Of a stretch of 64,000 bases of DNA, positions 46,251 to 58,869 are shown piece by piece; position 1 is the first letter of the stretch; each line of letters opens with the position of its first letter. The position numbers were made by a program, and so were the translations under genes. This DNA comes from Rhizophagus clarus. Lineage: Eukaryota; Glomeromycota; Glomeromycetes; Glomerales; Glomeraceae. The stretch covers positions 124,001 to 188,000 of the forward strand of contig BLAL01000303.1 of the NCBI GenBank assembly GCA_015698045.1. Direction: 5' to 3'. The notes beneath the pieces were generated by a model. The model was not told where the DNA came from. It was given only the letters and a program-made list of their open reading frames with translations, and did no database searches.

Positions 46251-46487
46251 ACATATCAGATATCTGATATATGTATAATAGACTGATATATACATTAGTC
46301 AAATATATCATTAATTAATTGTCTAGATATCAGGGATCTTAATAATATGTAATTTTTAGGTATATTTAATATGTGGCAAATCAAATACTTGATATAGTAG
46401 AGATATATTTAAATGCCTAATATATATCTGTTTAGTCATTGATATATAAGTATCTAATATGTACTCAATAATATCATTTTTAACCAG
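46251..46487. repeat. Right-end relic of a CACTA-like copy
   Basis: A diverged version of 4800-5024 and 44780-45006: ATATCAGATATCTGATATAT, then TTGTCTAGATATCAGGGATC, and a terminus AACCAGTA against CACTGG. No partner left end was found close by. Confidence 0.5.
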
Positions 46488-46913
46488 TATATTATATTAC
46501 ATAATATTCTGAAGGTTCTATAAACTTATAGAATATTTTATAAGTATAAATTTTTGTAATATTATATCTTATTAAATTTGCTAATATAGTATTTAATACA
46601 GCTAATAAAAAGAGTTTTTTTAACTTAAGTTTTAATAGATTTTGACAGAATAATTTAAAGACAGAGTTTAGCTGGCCTAAACGAAAATAAAATAAAAAAC
46701 AAATGATAAACACAAAACAAAGGACACTCAAAATGATTAACAGAAACACAAAAATTACACAAGCAACAAGAGCAATAAAGGGAAAATGTCGCCAAAACTG
46801 CAACACCTTCAAAAACATTCAAGACAATGACGTGACCCACACACAAAACACAAATGAAAGACCAGCACAGCAAAGATAAGACGAACACAATAAAAATAAC
46901 AGTACCAGCAACA

Positions 46914-47941
46914 ACAACATATTTAACTTGGTATTTATAAGTCACAACATCAACAGACTTGGACCAGATTATTTTAAGCTCAATATATTAATGGACTATT
47001 GCACAAATAAAGGAGCTGACATCATAGGCATATGCGAAACTAACAAAGACAGAAAGCAAGGGGAATTATGGAACAAACAAAACCCAGTTTATACCTCCTT
47101 CTAGACTAACAGAGACAACAAGATTAAAGATCCCAGACATTACTGATACAACTCATAATCATAAAAAAGAGCAAATTGATGTGAAATTTAGAAGTTAAAA
47201 AACATGTTTTTTGCAATTTTCTTGTTAACCAGTGATCCAAATTGGATGAGTTTTTTTTTAAAATATAGCTCTCAATGAGATATACAAAAAAAAAAGTTTG
47301 TTGAAATTGGTTGAATAGATGGTGAGATATCCTTAAACAACTAAAAGAGCAAATTGGCTTAATTTTGAGAAAAATGGATAAAAAAAAATGTAAGTTATTT
47401 TAGTAATGTCCAGGGTCCTACCAGAGTAAGTATTATAATTAACAAGAAATGGGAAAAATACATAGGGAAAGTCAATAGAATAGGCGTGTACTACATAGAA
47501 ATCTGACTGTTTTTCAAAAACTGCACACTTATAGTAGGTGTGGTATACATACCACCATCAGACATGGAAAGACAAAGCGAATTAACTAACCACATAATAA
47601 AAGAATTCACGAATCACAGCAGGAAAAACAGATACTACATTCTGATAGATGACCTGAATTCATATGCTGACAAATCGCTAGACTACAGCGGCCCATTGAA
47701 GCTTAGCAAAAAGCCATCAAAGATCATCACATGGCTAGAAAACTACTTTTTTGTGGACATATTCAGGAATTTGAATCCTAAAAAAAGAAGCTTCACATGG
47801 ATGAACAAAACCACATCAACTAGAATTGACTATATCTGGACAGACTTCAAACTTGAAGCCAAAATAAAATATACCAATCAACCGATATTACAGAAAGTGA
47901 CCATAACATCACGTTTGCAAAAATTTCCTTCACAGACATAA
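46914..47941 (+). pseudogene. LINE endonuclease domain (interrupted)
   Basis: Begins FNLVFISHNINRLGPDYFKL and GADIIGICETN, the N-terminal exo/endo/phosphatase motif with the catalytic Glu. After the inserted MITE it continues with RVSIIINKKW, VVYIPPSD, then YYILIDDLNSYAD (usual GDFN position) and RSFTWMNKT with RIDYIW. Stops interrupt it. This domain nicks the target for reverse transcription. Confidence 0.75.
47138..47409. mobile_element. 272-bp MITE inside the LINE
   Basis: Ends ACATTACTGA and, inverted, ACATTACTAA. The flanks carry a 4-bp duplication CCAG directly outside both ends (47134-47137 and 47410-47413). Internal AAAAGAGCAAATTG occurs twice. Removing it joins the two halves of the endonuclease. 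The LINE was therefore there first. Confidence 0.75.
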
Positions 47942-48449
47942 TAGTCACTAACAATAAAGGGGATAAAAGGGCAGAGAAGAATTCTAAGCGCATCATATAC
48001 GATTATGAAAATACTATAAATGAGCAATAGAATAATTACGAAAATTACCTTAACAATCTCTTAATGAAACACAGAGCTTTTAATTACATAGAAATCTACG
48101 AATGAAATGAAGATACTCTAAATAAACTATGAGACATCATATGTAATTATATACAACAGGCAGTACTCAAGTACATATCACACAGGAAGGTAGGAGGCAC
48201 CAAAATGAATCTAACAGGAATTATAAAGAAATCAAAGACTCCTCAAAAGAACGTAAGGACCTCCTATACATAAGAAGTATAATGAGAAAACTATACAAGA
48301 ATGAGTTGAACAGAACTGAACTGCCCAAAGCATCAGAAGGGATTAAATCCTTTAATCAACGCTATGAAATAAACATACCAGAGTTAATGGAAGATACAAA
48401 CTGGTACACATGAAAGTGCGAGACTAGAAACTGGTTGTAGGTAGTCAAA

Positions 48450-49980
48450 AGAGTGATCAAACTAAAAGACAGAGTGAGCAAAGAAGCAACAATAAAAAGA
48501 AGGATAGAGGAAAGGAATGACATAATCACCACAGACCAACGAAAAATAATCAATAGTATCCTTGACAAAACATACTCTAAAATTGATCTGGATAGAATTT
48601 GCATAATCACGGACACACAGGAAGAGTATCTCTTGAATTCTAAGGAGGAGATTCACTCAGAAGCCATCAACACATTCTCAGCACTATTTCGTTTGCAAAA
48701 TCACAAATTTGAGAACCTTTCTGAACAGTGGAAGGCCATCTATAAATTACGAGCAGACATAAACTTGCAAATCTACGATCACCTAGATGATATACCAATG
48801 AAACAAGAATGGTATGAGATGCTCAACACTATGAATGACAAATCAGCTCCTGGTATATCCAACATCAGCTACAAACTAATAAAGAAAGCAGCTACCAAAG
48901 TCAATGAACTGTTCAGGCACTACACTAGCCTATGTTACTTCTTACAGAACATCTCTATGAAATGGAAAATCTCCCAACTATATCTGATTCTCAAGACATA
49001 CGACTGAGATTACAATCTAGCAAGGATGCGACCGATCTTATTGATTGAATGTTTATGCAAATGCGTAGTTAAAATTATCACAAAATGTCTCAGAAGTGTA
49101 CTCAGTAAACACGCAATATTGAAAGGTCCAAACTATGCTAGCTTATCCAGTGAATCAACATCAACTCCACTTATAATAATAAACAGTATACTTGAGGATG
49201 CCCACGAAGAAAATAAAATACTATGGGTAGTATCTCAGGATATGGCAAAGGTATTCGACAGCATGGGGATGCTTCCATTGCAAAAAGCCTTAGAGAGAAT
49301 CAAACTGCCACCCACCATCACTAACTTCATCATAAACATATACAGGAACCGTAAGATAAAATTATTACAGCTTATGGCTTAACAAATACCTTCACTGCGA
49401 ATGACGGCATTGATCAAGGAAAGGTGATATCCCCCCTGGTCTGGAGGATCTTCTATGACCTGTTACTATACAGAATCCAGGAAGATGAATCACTCAGATA
49501 TTCCATGAAGTTAAAATGGCCAGATGACACCTTTTGTAATGACAAACAGATTATATTAATATGCACTGCAGCATCTGCATTTGCAAACGATACACAATGG
49601 ATTGTTAAAATAAAGATGAAGCAAAAAAAATAACATTAATTGCTGATGAATTTTTTGATATTAATGACATAAAAATAAATGGGGAAAAGTCCAAAATTAT
49701 AGTTGTAAACCCAGAAGATAACAATGAAAACGAAAGATTCATTGAAATAGGAGAAAGCAAAGACAAAGTAACTGCTAACAAAGGCTTAGTTCCAATACGA
49801 ATACTGGAGGTATGGTTCAAGGCAAACAAAAGTAACAAACACATAGAAGTGATAATAAAAAAGGAGATTTCAACAGTACTAGGAGCCATTAGACGCAAAC
49901 ATATAATACATGCGCAAGCGATGTATATTATCAACACTGTTCTACTCCTAAAGCTTAAGTACAGACTGAAGACCATCATT
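48450..49980 (+). pseudogene. LINE reverse transcriptase domain (decayed)
   Basis: Spread over several open pieces. Seen are LNTMNDKSAPGISNISYKLI (fingers), [34 protein letters not shown], the first catalytic block [11 protein letters not shown], the block ISPLVWRIFYDLLLYRIQED and the metal-binding box region AFANDTQWI. In active copies the box would read FADDT; here the first Asp is Asn, a loss that by itself would be expected to inactivate polymerisation. Stops and shifts confirm decay. Confidence 0.8.
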
Positions 49981-49996
49981 TGAGAAGATAAAAAAT

Positions 49997-51531
49997 CCCT
50001 ATAAAAAAATTGGATAAGGAATTTATACGTTTTTTTATACAGAAAAAATCATATGAATATTGTATGATTATTATATAATAAACGTAGAATTTTCTGTAAA
50101 AAATATATACGTAAAAAAATACATGATACAGAAATCTGTCCAATTCTGTATCATAAAATTACAGTTTATATACTGAAAAATACTGAAAAATACATAAATT
50201 ATACGTTTTTTTAACGTAATTTATAATATAAATTTTATTATTTAATTTTGATTTTTAAATGATAATATTTTTATTGAATATATTTTATTATATTATTAAA
50301 TTAATATTTAAATAATAATTAAATAAATAATATTTTATTTAATACAAATATTTCATTTCTTATTACATTTCTTTAACTCTATTAAAAATCAAATTCCCTC
50401 CTATACTATACCATACCTACAGTAATTCTAGAATTATCCTATGCTAGTCTCCAAGAGTTGGCATTTCTATAAAAAAAAAACATGAAAAAAACAACCCACA
50501 AAAAGAAATCAACTCACGAAAAAATAAATCAACCTGCAAAGAAAGAAATCAACTCACAAAGAAAGAAATCAACCCACAAAGAAAGTAACCAACCTATGAA
50601 AAAAAAAATCAAGCTGTGAAAAGAAAATAACTTACAAAAAGAACTGACCTACAATAGAGAAAAAGAAGTCTCAAAACTGATCTACTACAAAAAGAGAAAC
50701 TAAATTACCTACAAAAGTAAAAAAATCTGGAAATAACCTACAAAAAAAGAAAGTCTTTGAAGCATCTTACAAAAAAAAAAAAGAATGAACTAATTCACAA
50801 AAGAAAAGAAACCTGAACCTAATCTTTAAAAAGAAAAGGACTCTCATCCTATAAGAAAATTAAACAAAAAAAAATATTAAATTCAATGTAAAAAAATTAT
50901 CTTTAATGAAAAAAAAAAATATTTACAAAAGAAAGGAAGTGAGGTGTGTGGGTGGAAAATGAATAATAAAAACAAAAAAAGTTTTTAACAAAGTTGGAAA
51001 AATAAAGAGAAATAAAAATAGGGAATAAAAAATAGAAAGAACCAAAAACGAAAACTTTTTTAAAAAAAAGTAGAAACAAAAAATTTTTTAAAAAAGGGAA
51101 GTTGGAATAAAGAGTAGAATAGAAAGAAAAAGTTTGTTATTTTTTATTAAAAGAAAGGAGTAGCGGGTAAGAAGAAAATCAAGAGAAAAAAAAAAATTTT
51201 TTTAGAAGAAAGTTGGAGGGAGAAGAGAAAAAAAAAATATGGGAAATAAAAAAAGGAGGGTATAAATAAAAAATGGGGAGGAAAACAAAAACGTATCATA
51301 ACAAACAATAATCATGTGATCTCATGTTATGACAATAAAATTATTAAGTTTAAAAATTTTGTATAATAAATTCCGTATAGGCATATACATTCTGTATATA
51401 TTAATTTTTTTGAAAAAATGTTCAAAAATGAATTGTGTATTAAATATACAGAATTGTTATACAGAATCTACAAAAACGTATGATAAATGTATACAAAACG
51501 CATCATTTTCATATACGGATTTCTTATAGGG
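49997..51531. mobile_element. 1.5-kb non-autonomous DNA element inside the LINE
   Basis: Inverted ends CCCTATAAAAAAATTGG and CCCTATAAGAAATCCG. AAT flanks both ends (49994-49996 and 51532-51534), a 3-bp target duplication. Near both ends ATACGTTTTT and CTGTATA motifs recur. The middle is a very purine-rich plus strand with a 20-bp tandem unit AAATCAACTCACAAAGAAAG at about 50500-50620. No protein-coding sequence. It interrupts the LINE downstream of the RT. Confidence 0.7.
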
Positions 51532-51649
51532 AATATGAAAAAATCTTCAAGTCAATTATGAAGATAATCAAACACAAGGCGTGACTTCCAGCCAACTGTC
51601 ATGACAATATTCTCCTACATTCAGCACAAGGAAAACTTAAAAATTTATG

Positions 51650-54250
51650 GAGAAACTAAATAGCCGCGCAAATAGCAGAATTCTTAGTGGCTCTTAACTC
51701 ACAATTAAAACAAGCAGACATACTCAAAATAAGGCTAAAAAAAGCACAGCTGGCACTAAACATAGCATCATGCATCTTAACGATGAATCCTGATGTTACA
51801 GTCCCTAACAAGTTGCCAAATAACCATGCATACAATGTAGTAAGAAAGGCACATAACTATTACTTTAAATTCCATCCATTGACAGAAAGTGAAGAATAGA
51901 ACATACTGTTAATAGGTCCAAGTGTAAGAAATTTTGTATATCAACAAGTATTAGATATACAAAAGAAAGATAAAGAAATAATCATAAGAAAAGCAGCAAC
52001 TCTTTCAATATATGGTACACTACAATTACTCAATCATGACGTGTCAAACACAATCACATGGTAGCAAATATGTGATATCAATAAAAGACTGGCAAAGGGA
52101 AGAACTCCAAAATGGTTCATTACACTATTAAGGCTTATACAACATTCATTTCAACTAAAAGACCTTTGTAAGGTAGACGAGGAGCTCTTGACCTTAGAAA
52201 GTGTGCCAGAAACAGAAAGAGAAACCTTTGCAAATATGCAAGCTTTTAAAATGACTAAAAAAAATCCATCTACAGATAACAGGAAAAGAGAATTTATGTG
52301 GACACACCAAAATCATAATTTAATATTGAGGCAAATTAACAAGAAACACACAACAAGAAAATATACAATAAAACACTGGGTCATAATTAACAACACACAG
52401 AAAGATAATATTGAAATAATATATAAAACCATACAATGTTGTAATGGCTGCCTTCTTAATGACAAAAGAATTAACAAAGGAAATCGCAACTATTACTTTA
52501 ATAAGGATCATTTAAACCTGAATTGTATAAACAGAATTTCTAGTTGCAAAAACACACCAGATACCAAAATCATCAAAGATATTCTAGAAATCAGACACCA
52601 TCCAAAAAGCCAACACAGTTCAAAGCATATACCTAATCTCATACAGATATATGACTATGACACAGCGCTTATTCAAAATACATTATCAGATAAAGAATCA
52701 ACAACACAACACATAGCATTACTACATCATCTAAGATCAATATTCAATCCATCTGACATAATCAACATATATACAGATGGCTTATTAACAAGCTGTTTTA
52801 ATACAAAACTGAACACCCTTTCAAAACATATGGGTACAGGTTGGGTGATACTTAATAACAAAGATGAAATAATAGTAGAATGCAGTAGTTCAATTAAAGA
52901 CTGGTTATCATCCACACGTGCAGAATTAGGAGCCATATTATCAGTTATATTAGTATTACAAACAGGACAAATAGCAAACATTTTTACAGATTCTTAAGCT
53001 GCAATTGATAGTATCAACCATATAAGAACAAATCTGAAAAATGGAAAAAATAAAGTACGAACATAATACAAAAGCAATAATTATAGTATAATTAGCAGTA
53101 TAATCAATTTTATTGATAGCAAGTATTTAAAAATTAAACTAGTAAAAGTTAAAGGATATTCAGGAGTCAAAGGTAATGAAGAAGCAGATAGAGTAGCCAA
53201 GAATGGCACAGAAAAACTAACTTGCATCACAATTAATGATTCTCAACAAAAAGATTTAAAATATGATTTATATTGGGATGGCAAAAGAGTTGATAGGAAT
53301 ATCAGAAAATTTATAGACAACTTATGTGAGTCTGCATTAGATGCAGCATGATCTTTGAATCGTACACATAGAACAATATTTTAAGGTACAACCCAAATAA
53401 TAGAAGAAAAAGTTACATGGGCAGTATTCAAAAAAAAATACAGGATTTAATTGCACAACATCATTGGTAAATAATAGATTCATAAAGCATTTAAAACTTA
53501 CAAACAACCTGTTACCAACTCTGAAAATTATGAAAGAAAGAAGATATAATCTATATGGAGATATAAAATGCAGGCTGTGTTTGAAAGAAAATGAAGATGA
53601 TGATCATATAATCTATTGTCAGCAACTCAAAGATAAATGGTTAATGGTAGCCAATAATACTATGTGTAAAAGTGATCAAATGATTAAAGATCTTCCGCTA
53701 CAAGTAAAGGAATTTCAGATAAATCATAAAAATATACAACAACTACTATTATGGAATAGCAATTTTTTTGCTTATATAATTGGCTTTAATCAGGAATTAC
53801 CTATTCCTTTTGCACATCTGTTGTTAAGAAACTTTTTTCCAAAAGAAAAATATAAAGAACTCAAGGATATTGTCAAATCAGAAAAAGCTACACTTACAAT
53901 TGCTACCATATTTTTAGAAATATTTATTAATGAATTTTATGATATCATTTGGCAATCACGATGTAAGATAGTAGCAGAATAGGAATATATAAAAGGAATT
54001 AAAAAGCAAGATCTAAAGAAAAAGATACCAATATACCAACATATTACATATAAACGAACTCCAACATTACAAGCAGAAGATGGAATATATGACCTGAAAG
54101 GAAGGAAAATTCTTAAGCATAATGATCAATGATCAATAGCATTAGAAAAAACAAGACAATATATAAATCAATTTATTATTGAAAAGGGAAATAAGGTTAT
54201 TTGGAAGACATACAATAATATTAAATTATACATATATAAATATAAATTTT
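51650..54250 (+). pseudogene. LINE RNase H and C-terminal finger region (decayed)
   Basis: After a linker the RNase H core is clear: INIYTDGLLTSCFNT (first Asp), TGWVILNNKDEI, SSTRAELGAILSVILVLQ (Glu), IANIFTDS with AAID (second Asp), and VKGYSGVKGNEEADRVAKNG (last block). Then come RYNLYGDIKCRLCLKENEDD and HIIYC, a Cys2-His-Cys cluster typical of the C-terminus of such LINEs. Several stops. RNase H removes RNA from the hybrid during second-strand synthesis. Confidence 0.8.
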
Positions 54251-54690
54251 TTTGTTTAGAGGGTAGTGAAAGCATATACTGAAGCCATATATTTTAAGAA
54301 TCCTATATAATCTAATAGTTACTATGGGAGGATATAGAGGAATTACATAAGGTAATGGTAGGGCACAGGAGCAATCTTCTGGATGGGAAACTGGTTTAAA
54401 GTTTTAATAGATTAGTAATATATAACAGAATTTTCTGTAATTTATATAACTAATAAACTCGTGAATTGCATTACCTTGCAAAAAAAAAATACAGCTAATA
54501 AAAATATTGATTGATATTATATTTATAATATAATAATTTTTAAAATTTGTATTAGAATTCTAAAAATACATGTAAAAGTCAAAAATAATTGGCAAAATTT
54601 TATTTTAAAATAAACAAATATTTTTATTAAGATTAATATATAAAATTGATTTATTACTTTATAATTTATATTTTTTTTTTATGAAATAAT

Positions 54691-54841
54691 GTATTTATTG
54701 CACTCTGTGTTATAAATTTATATATATTTTTATGTTTATCATTTGCTATTTTAAGGGGATGCAATATATAAATTAATGATTAATATAAATAATTTATAAA
54801 AAAGAAAGAATGCATTATAACACAAGATGCAATAAATAAAT
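54691..54841. mobile_element. MITE, family A copy 2
   Basis: Ends TATTTATTGCACTCTGTGTT and, inverted, TATTTATTGCATCTTGTGTT. The interior GTTTATCATTTGCTATTTTA matches the copy at 3091-3267. Confidence 0.65.
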
Positions 54842-54884
54842 TTACTCTTTTTTTATTTAAAATAATAGTTTTTATAAATTATTT

Positions 54885-55141
54885 TAAAATTCTTTAAACT
54901 TAGAAAATTTTTTTTTCAAAAATTTTTTAAGATTTGTATAAAATATTTTTGATAAATAGAAAATTTTTTTTAAGATTTTTAAAAATTTGTATAAAAAAGT
55001 TTATATAGAATATCTGATAGAAAATTTTTTTTTAAAAAATTTTCTAAAAATTCATATAGAAAGAATTTATATAAAATATTTAATAAAAAATTATTTTTTT
55101 GAAAAATTTTTTAAAAGTTCATATAAAAAGGGTTTATATAA
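54885..55141. repeat. Tandem array D, left part
   Basis: About 75-bp units: AGAAAATTTTTTT, AAAAATTTTTTAAAAGTTC, ATATAAAAAG, GTTTATATAAAATATTTAAT. It stops at the transposon end at 55141 and resumes in the same direction at 60652. Confidence 0.75.
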
Positions 55142-55372
55142 GGCGACATAAATATAAAAAAATGGTTCTCTTTCCGATCATTTGGTATTTTAAGATTGGC
55201 GGTCAGATTTTTTTTTTTATTGGTCAAAAAATTTTATATAAAACATTCTTGAATTTAATTGGCTAATATAGTTAAAGGAAATTTTTTAGATGATCATTAT
55301 GATCATTAATATTATTCTATATCTTTCTCACACATTATCATTATTTTACACGTAAACAGCTTAAATAAAAAA

Positions 55373-58300
55373 ATGACTGTTGCCAAGATAAGAATATTAA
55401 ATGGCCATGTTACTTTATTTCCATGGAAAATAATCAATGTTAAAGAAAATTTGACTATTCAAGGCTTATTTGAACATATAGTTGATCAATATGTTTTGCG
55501 GCTGAAAGAAGAAATACTAGAAAAGATAAAAGTGCGTTGTTCAGAAGCAAAAGAACAAACTGGAGACGAGGTTGAGCTAGGATGTGTAATTAGTGACATA
55601 GTTAGTATTTTTGGTAGTCTTTTCACATTCCATATAAAAATTTTCTCAGATAAAAACAAATCTCAACCGGTTAGTGCATTTGATATTTTGAAAAATGCTG
55701 CAAAAAAACGCCATCTACCTACTTTTACTTTTTCGCAAAATCCTAAGATGAATGACAAATTAAAACTGGATATTCTTTCTTATATTTCTTTTCATAAAGG
55801 TGGATGGACTTGCGATGCTGTATCTACAGGAAAAAAATTTATTAGAGAATTATCTGATGCTTTGTGGTATGTTGATAAATGTGGAAGTAAAACATTTAAT
55901 AGTAAATATACAATACCAGCAGAATTTTTTCAATTTGTTAATTGTTTTGATCCAGTAAAAGACAAAAAAGAGCGCATTTTATTTACTTATGATGAGTTAA
56001 ATTTTCATAATCAAAATTTAACTGCTTATCTTAAAATGTCTTGGATTAAGCACCCATGCTTCACTTTCTTAAAGCCATCTCTAATCAAATTCGCAAATGA
56101 TCTTCAAAAATATGCAGAGTATTTATTAAAAAAAGCAGCACAAATAAAAAAAATCATGATTCTATGAAACATATAGTAAATAAAGAAGATGCCGGTAAAC
56201 TGAAGATTATCTTACCTGTTATGTTTAGAAGTCCAACCATTGTAACCAAATATAAGAAATTAGTTACGGCTGTTGAGTCTACAGATTACTGGAAAATAAT
56301 AAACGTTGATCAGTATTGTCCTAATAATAGTACGTAAGTAAAATGTCAATTTTTTTCATAAATTAATAATAAAATTAATTATGAAATTAATCTTTTTAGA
56401 GCTAAAAGCACATATTTGCAAAATTTGGAAGAGGCATTTACATTTAAAATAGGAATATATACTTATCATCATGGAAATGTAATGAACACGACCTTTGTTT
56501 GGAAGATTGATCCAAATATTGATGAATCTGCAGCTTTCAAAAAAAATTATGAAATTCAAAATGAGTTGAAAAGCTTCATGCCTGTATATGCAACCCGGAC
56601 AATGAGAAGAGAATTTGTAAACACTTGTGATATGTTTCTTGGTAATGTTGAAAAGTCTAGAGTTTGTCGAATATATAAGGAATTTACAGGAGATTCAACT
56701 GCAGATGAATCAGAAATAGATGCTAGAGTTAAACTTGCATTTGATTTAAAGGATTCAGAGCTTATAACTGATCTCCAACATTTTAATGAAGGAAAATATC
56801 TATTTATGATACCTTTTGGGAATATGCTAAAAAATTCTTAGAGGGTACTGCTCAAGATTCAGTTATTGCCGTTGATGAGAGACATCATGATCCTATTATA
56901 CATTTAGCTCGTGCTATATCTGTAAAAGACTTAAGAAATCAAATAGTAAAAATATGTCCAGAAGGTACACCAATTCCATCAGTACAATGGTTAAGACTAC
57001 AATTTTGGCCAAAAAATTCATGGAATCTATCAAGTTTGCAATATACTGGAAACTTACCATTAAAATTTATGATACAAGTTCGGCAATTAGATTTAAATCA
57101 CATTGATAGTCATTATGCATCTGCAATTTTTTGTTATCTTAAAGAATTGGCCATAAAGTTTAAAGACCATACGTGGTTGGTCTTTTTAGATGATAAGCAT
57201 CGCTGTAAAATTGGAGAACTGGGACATCCAGTAGCTGCAATAGAACGTGGAAAACAAGTGGTTGTTACTACACATGAAACCTTTGCTATTTCAGATCACG
57301 ATTTTACTAAATGTAGTCTAATTCCAAGTGTAACAATGCTTTGTAACATACCTGACAATATAGAAGGATCATTCTATAGAGGATAAGTAAATATTGGATT
57401 AAAAGATGCAGCATTTCAGGTATCAAGTGCATTACGGCATATGACAGAATTATATGATATATTATTGCATACTGAAATGCATCATCCTTTTTTAATGCTG
57501 TATACAGATGGTGGTCCCAACCACAAAAACACTTTCCTTCGTGTCCAATTATCATTAATAGCAATATTCATTGCTTTAGATTTAGACTATTTGGTTGCTG
57601 TAAGAACTCCACCTGGACATTCATGGAAGAATCCGGTGGAACGTATAATGTCCATACTAAATCTTGGTATGCAGTGTGTTGGATTGATGCGTCAAAAAAT
57701 GAGTGAAGAGATGGAAAAATTAATTAGTGGATGTAATAGTTTAGAAGATATGCGTGAAAAAGCAAAAACAAATCATCAGTTAGAAAAAGAACTATTACAA
57801 AGTATGGAACCTATTCGGGATTTGTTAAGTAATTTATTTACACGTCAAAGTTTTAAAGATGAATTCTTTAAAGTGTTTGAACCTGCAACTAAAACTGAGA
57901 TGGAAAATTTTTGGGAATCCGTACATTTGGTAGATGATTCAATTACAATAAAAGATACATCACAAAAAAAAGTTGCAAATAAGGTTAGTACATATAGTTT
58001 AATTAATTATTTATAGTAATTAACATTAATGTATTAACGGATAACAAAAACTTACTTTCTCAAATAGCCAAAGTTGCAGGAATTTATGGAACATTGTTGT
58101 CAGAAATGTCTGTATTTTTTTGAAATAAAAAAATGTGGAAATGATGAATGCAATATATGTAGGCCAATTAGAAGTAATCCAGATGTTTTTAAAGAACTGA
58201 AAGGTTTACCCGATCCTATTCCTGGGCCTGATGATCATTATATGTCATTCTCAGAGATATATGAAAAGAAAACAACAGAGGAACATTGTTCTTCTTTACA

Positions 58301-58862
58301 GAATAGAAAACCTAGAAACATACCTAGCAATATAGAAAAAAAAGAAGGAAATGGTATGGATTTTAGTCCAACTGCTCAGTTTGGAAAAAATGTAAGAACA
58401 GTTATTAAATGTGTAGAATGTAACAAACCTCGTGTTCTATATGCCTGTCATAAAATATCAGAGGAACAATTTTGTCTCCTTCAATCTTTCCTAGAATCAA
58501 TAGAATACACCTGCGGCATCACATTCAAAGGTCTTTCTGAATTGAGTTTTTCTAAAAGTAGAAGAGAAATCAATGTTATTAACGAAGATAATGAAAAAGA
58601 AAACAATAATGAAGATATAGAAGGAACCTCACGTAATGATCCTATAGCTGAATTATTCAAAGTAGTTCAAGTTAACAGCAAACACACATGTGATTCAGCT
58701 ATTGAAAAACCATATTTTGTGGCCGAAATTTTTCCTCAAATTTGCAGTGTATGTAGTATACCAGAGGATTTAATACAAATAGAAAATGAGTTACCATATT
58801 GCAGAGAATGCCATATATCGGCTGGAAAAAAAAAGGAAAATGGGAAAAAGAAAGTATTTTGA
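55373..58862 (+). pseudogene. DDE transposase of an unnamed family, lightly damaged
   Basis: About 1,050 codons with two GT-AG introns (56334-56399, 57984-58067). Residues 1-265 (MTVAKIRILNGHVTLFPWKI start) are of unknown fold. The catalytic core has WLVFLDDKHRCKIGELGHPV (Asp at 57189), MLYTDGGPNHKNTF (Asp at 57507) and HSWKNPVERIMSILNL (Glu at 57639), giving D-x105-D-x43-E. The C-terminus has HCCQKCLYFFEIKKC with CNICRP, then CVECNKPRVLYA, and CSVCSIPE with CREC: three likely zinc-binding clusters. Damage is slight: frame changes near 56140 (in an A8 run) and near 56795, and a TAA at 57385. I recall similar NPVERIMS proteins in sponges and mycorrhizal fungi but know no formal name. Confidence 0.75.
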
Positions 58863-58869
58863 CGCTGAA

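Larger units (their letters stand above)
46612..54489 (+). mobile_element. Structurally full-length, decayed LINE
   Basis: A 15-bp target duplication TACAGCTAATAAAAA flanks it at 46597-46611 and 54490-54504. The 3' end has AATAAACTCGTGAATTGC and an A10 tail. In order come an apurinic-type endonuclease, reverse transcriptase, RNase H and a CCHC-like finger. Two DNA elements (47138-47409 and 49997-51531) interrupt it; without them it is about 6.1 kb. No separate ORF1 is visible. Many stops lie in all domains, but the target duplication is still perfect. The order EN-RT-RNase H fits the L1/Tx1- or I-like groups with RNase H; the clade cannot be set by eye. Confidence 0.85.

Noticed and set aside
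46492-46945. Hydrophobic minus-strand frames of 96 and 108 codons
   Set aside because: One crosses the LINE boundary and its target duplication, and both overlap the LINE leader; they are chance frames.
49605-49979. 124-codon minus-strand membrane-like frame
   Set aside because: It is antisense to the LINE reverse transcriptase region.
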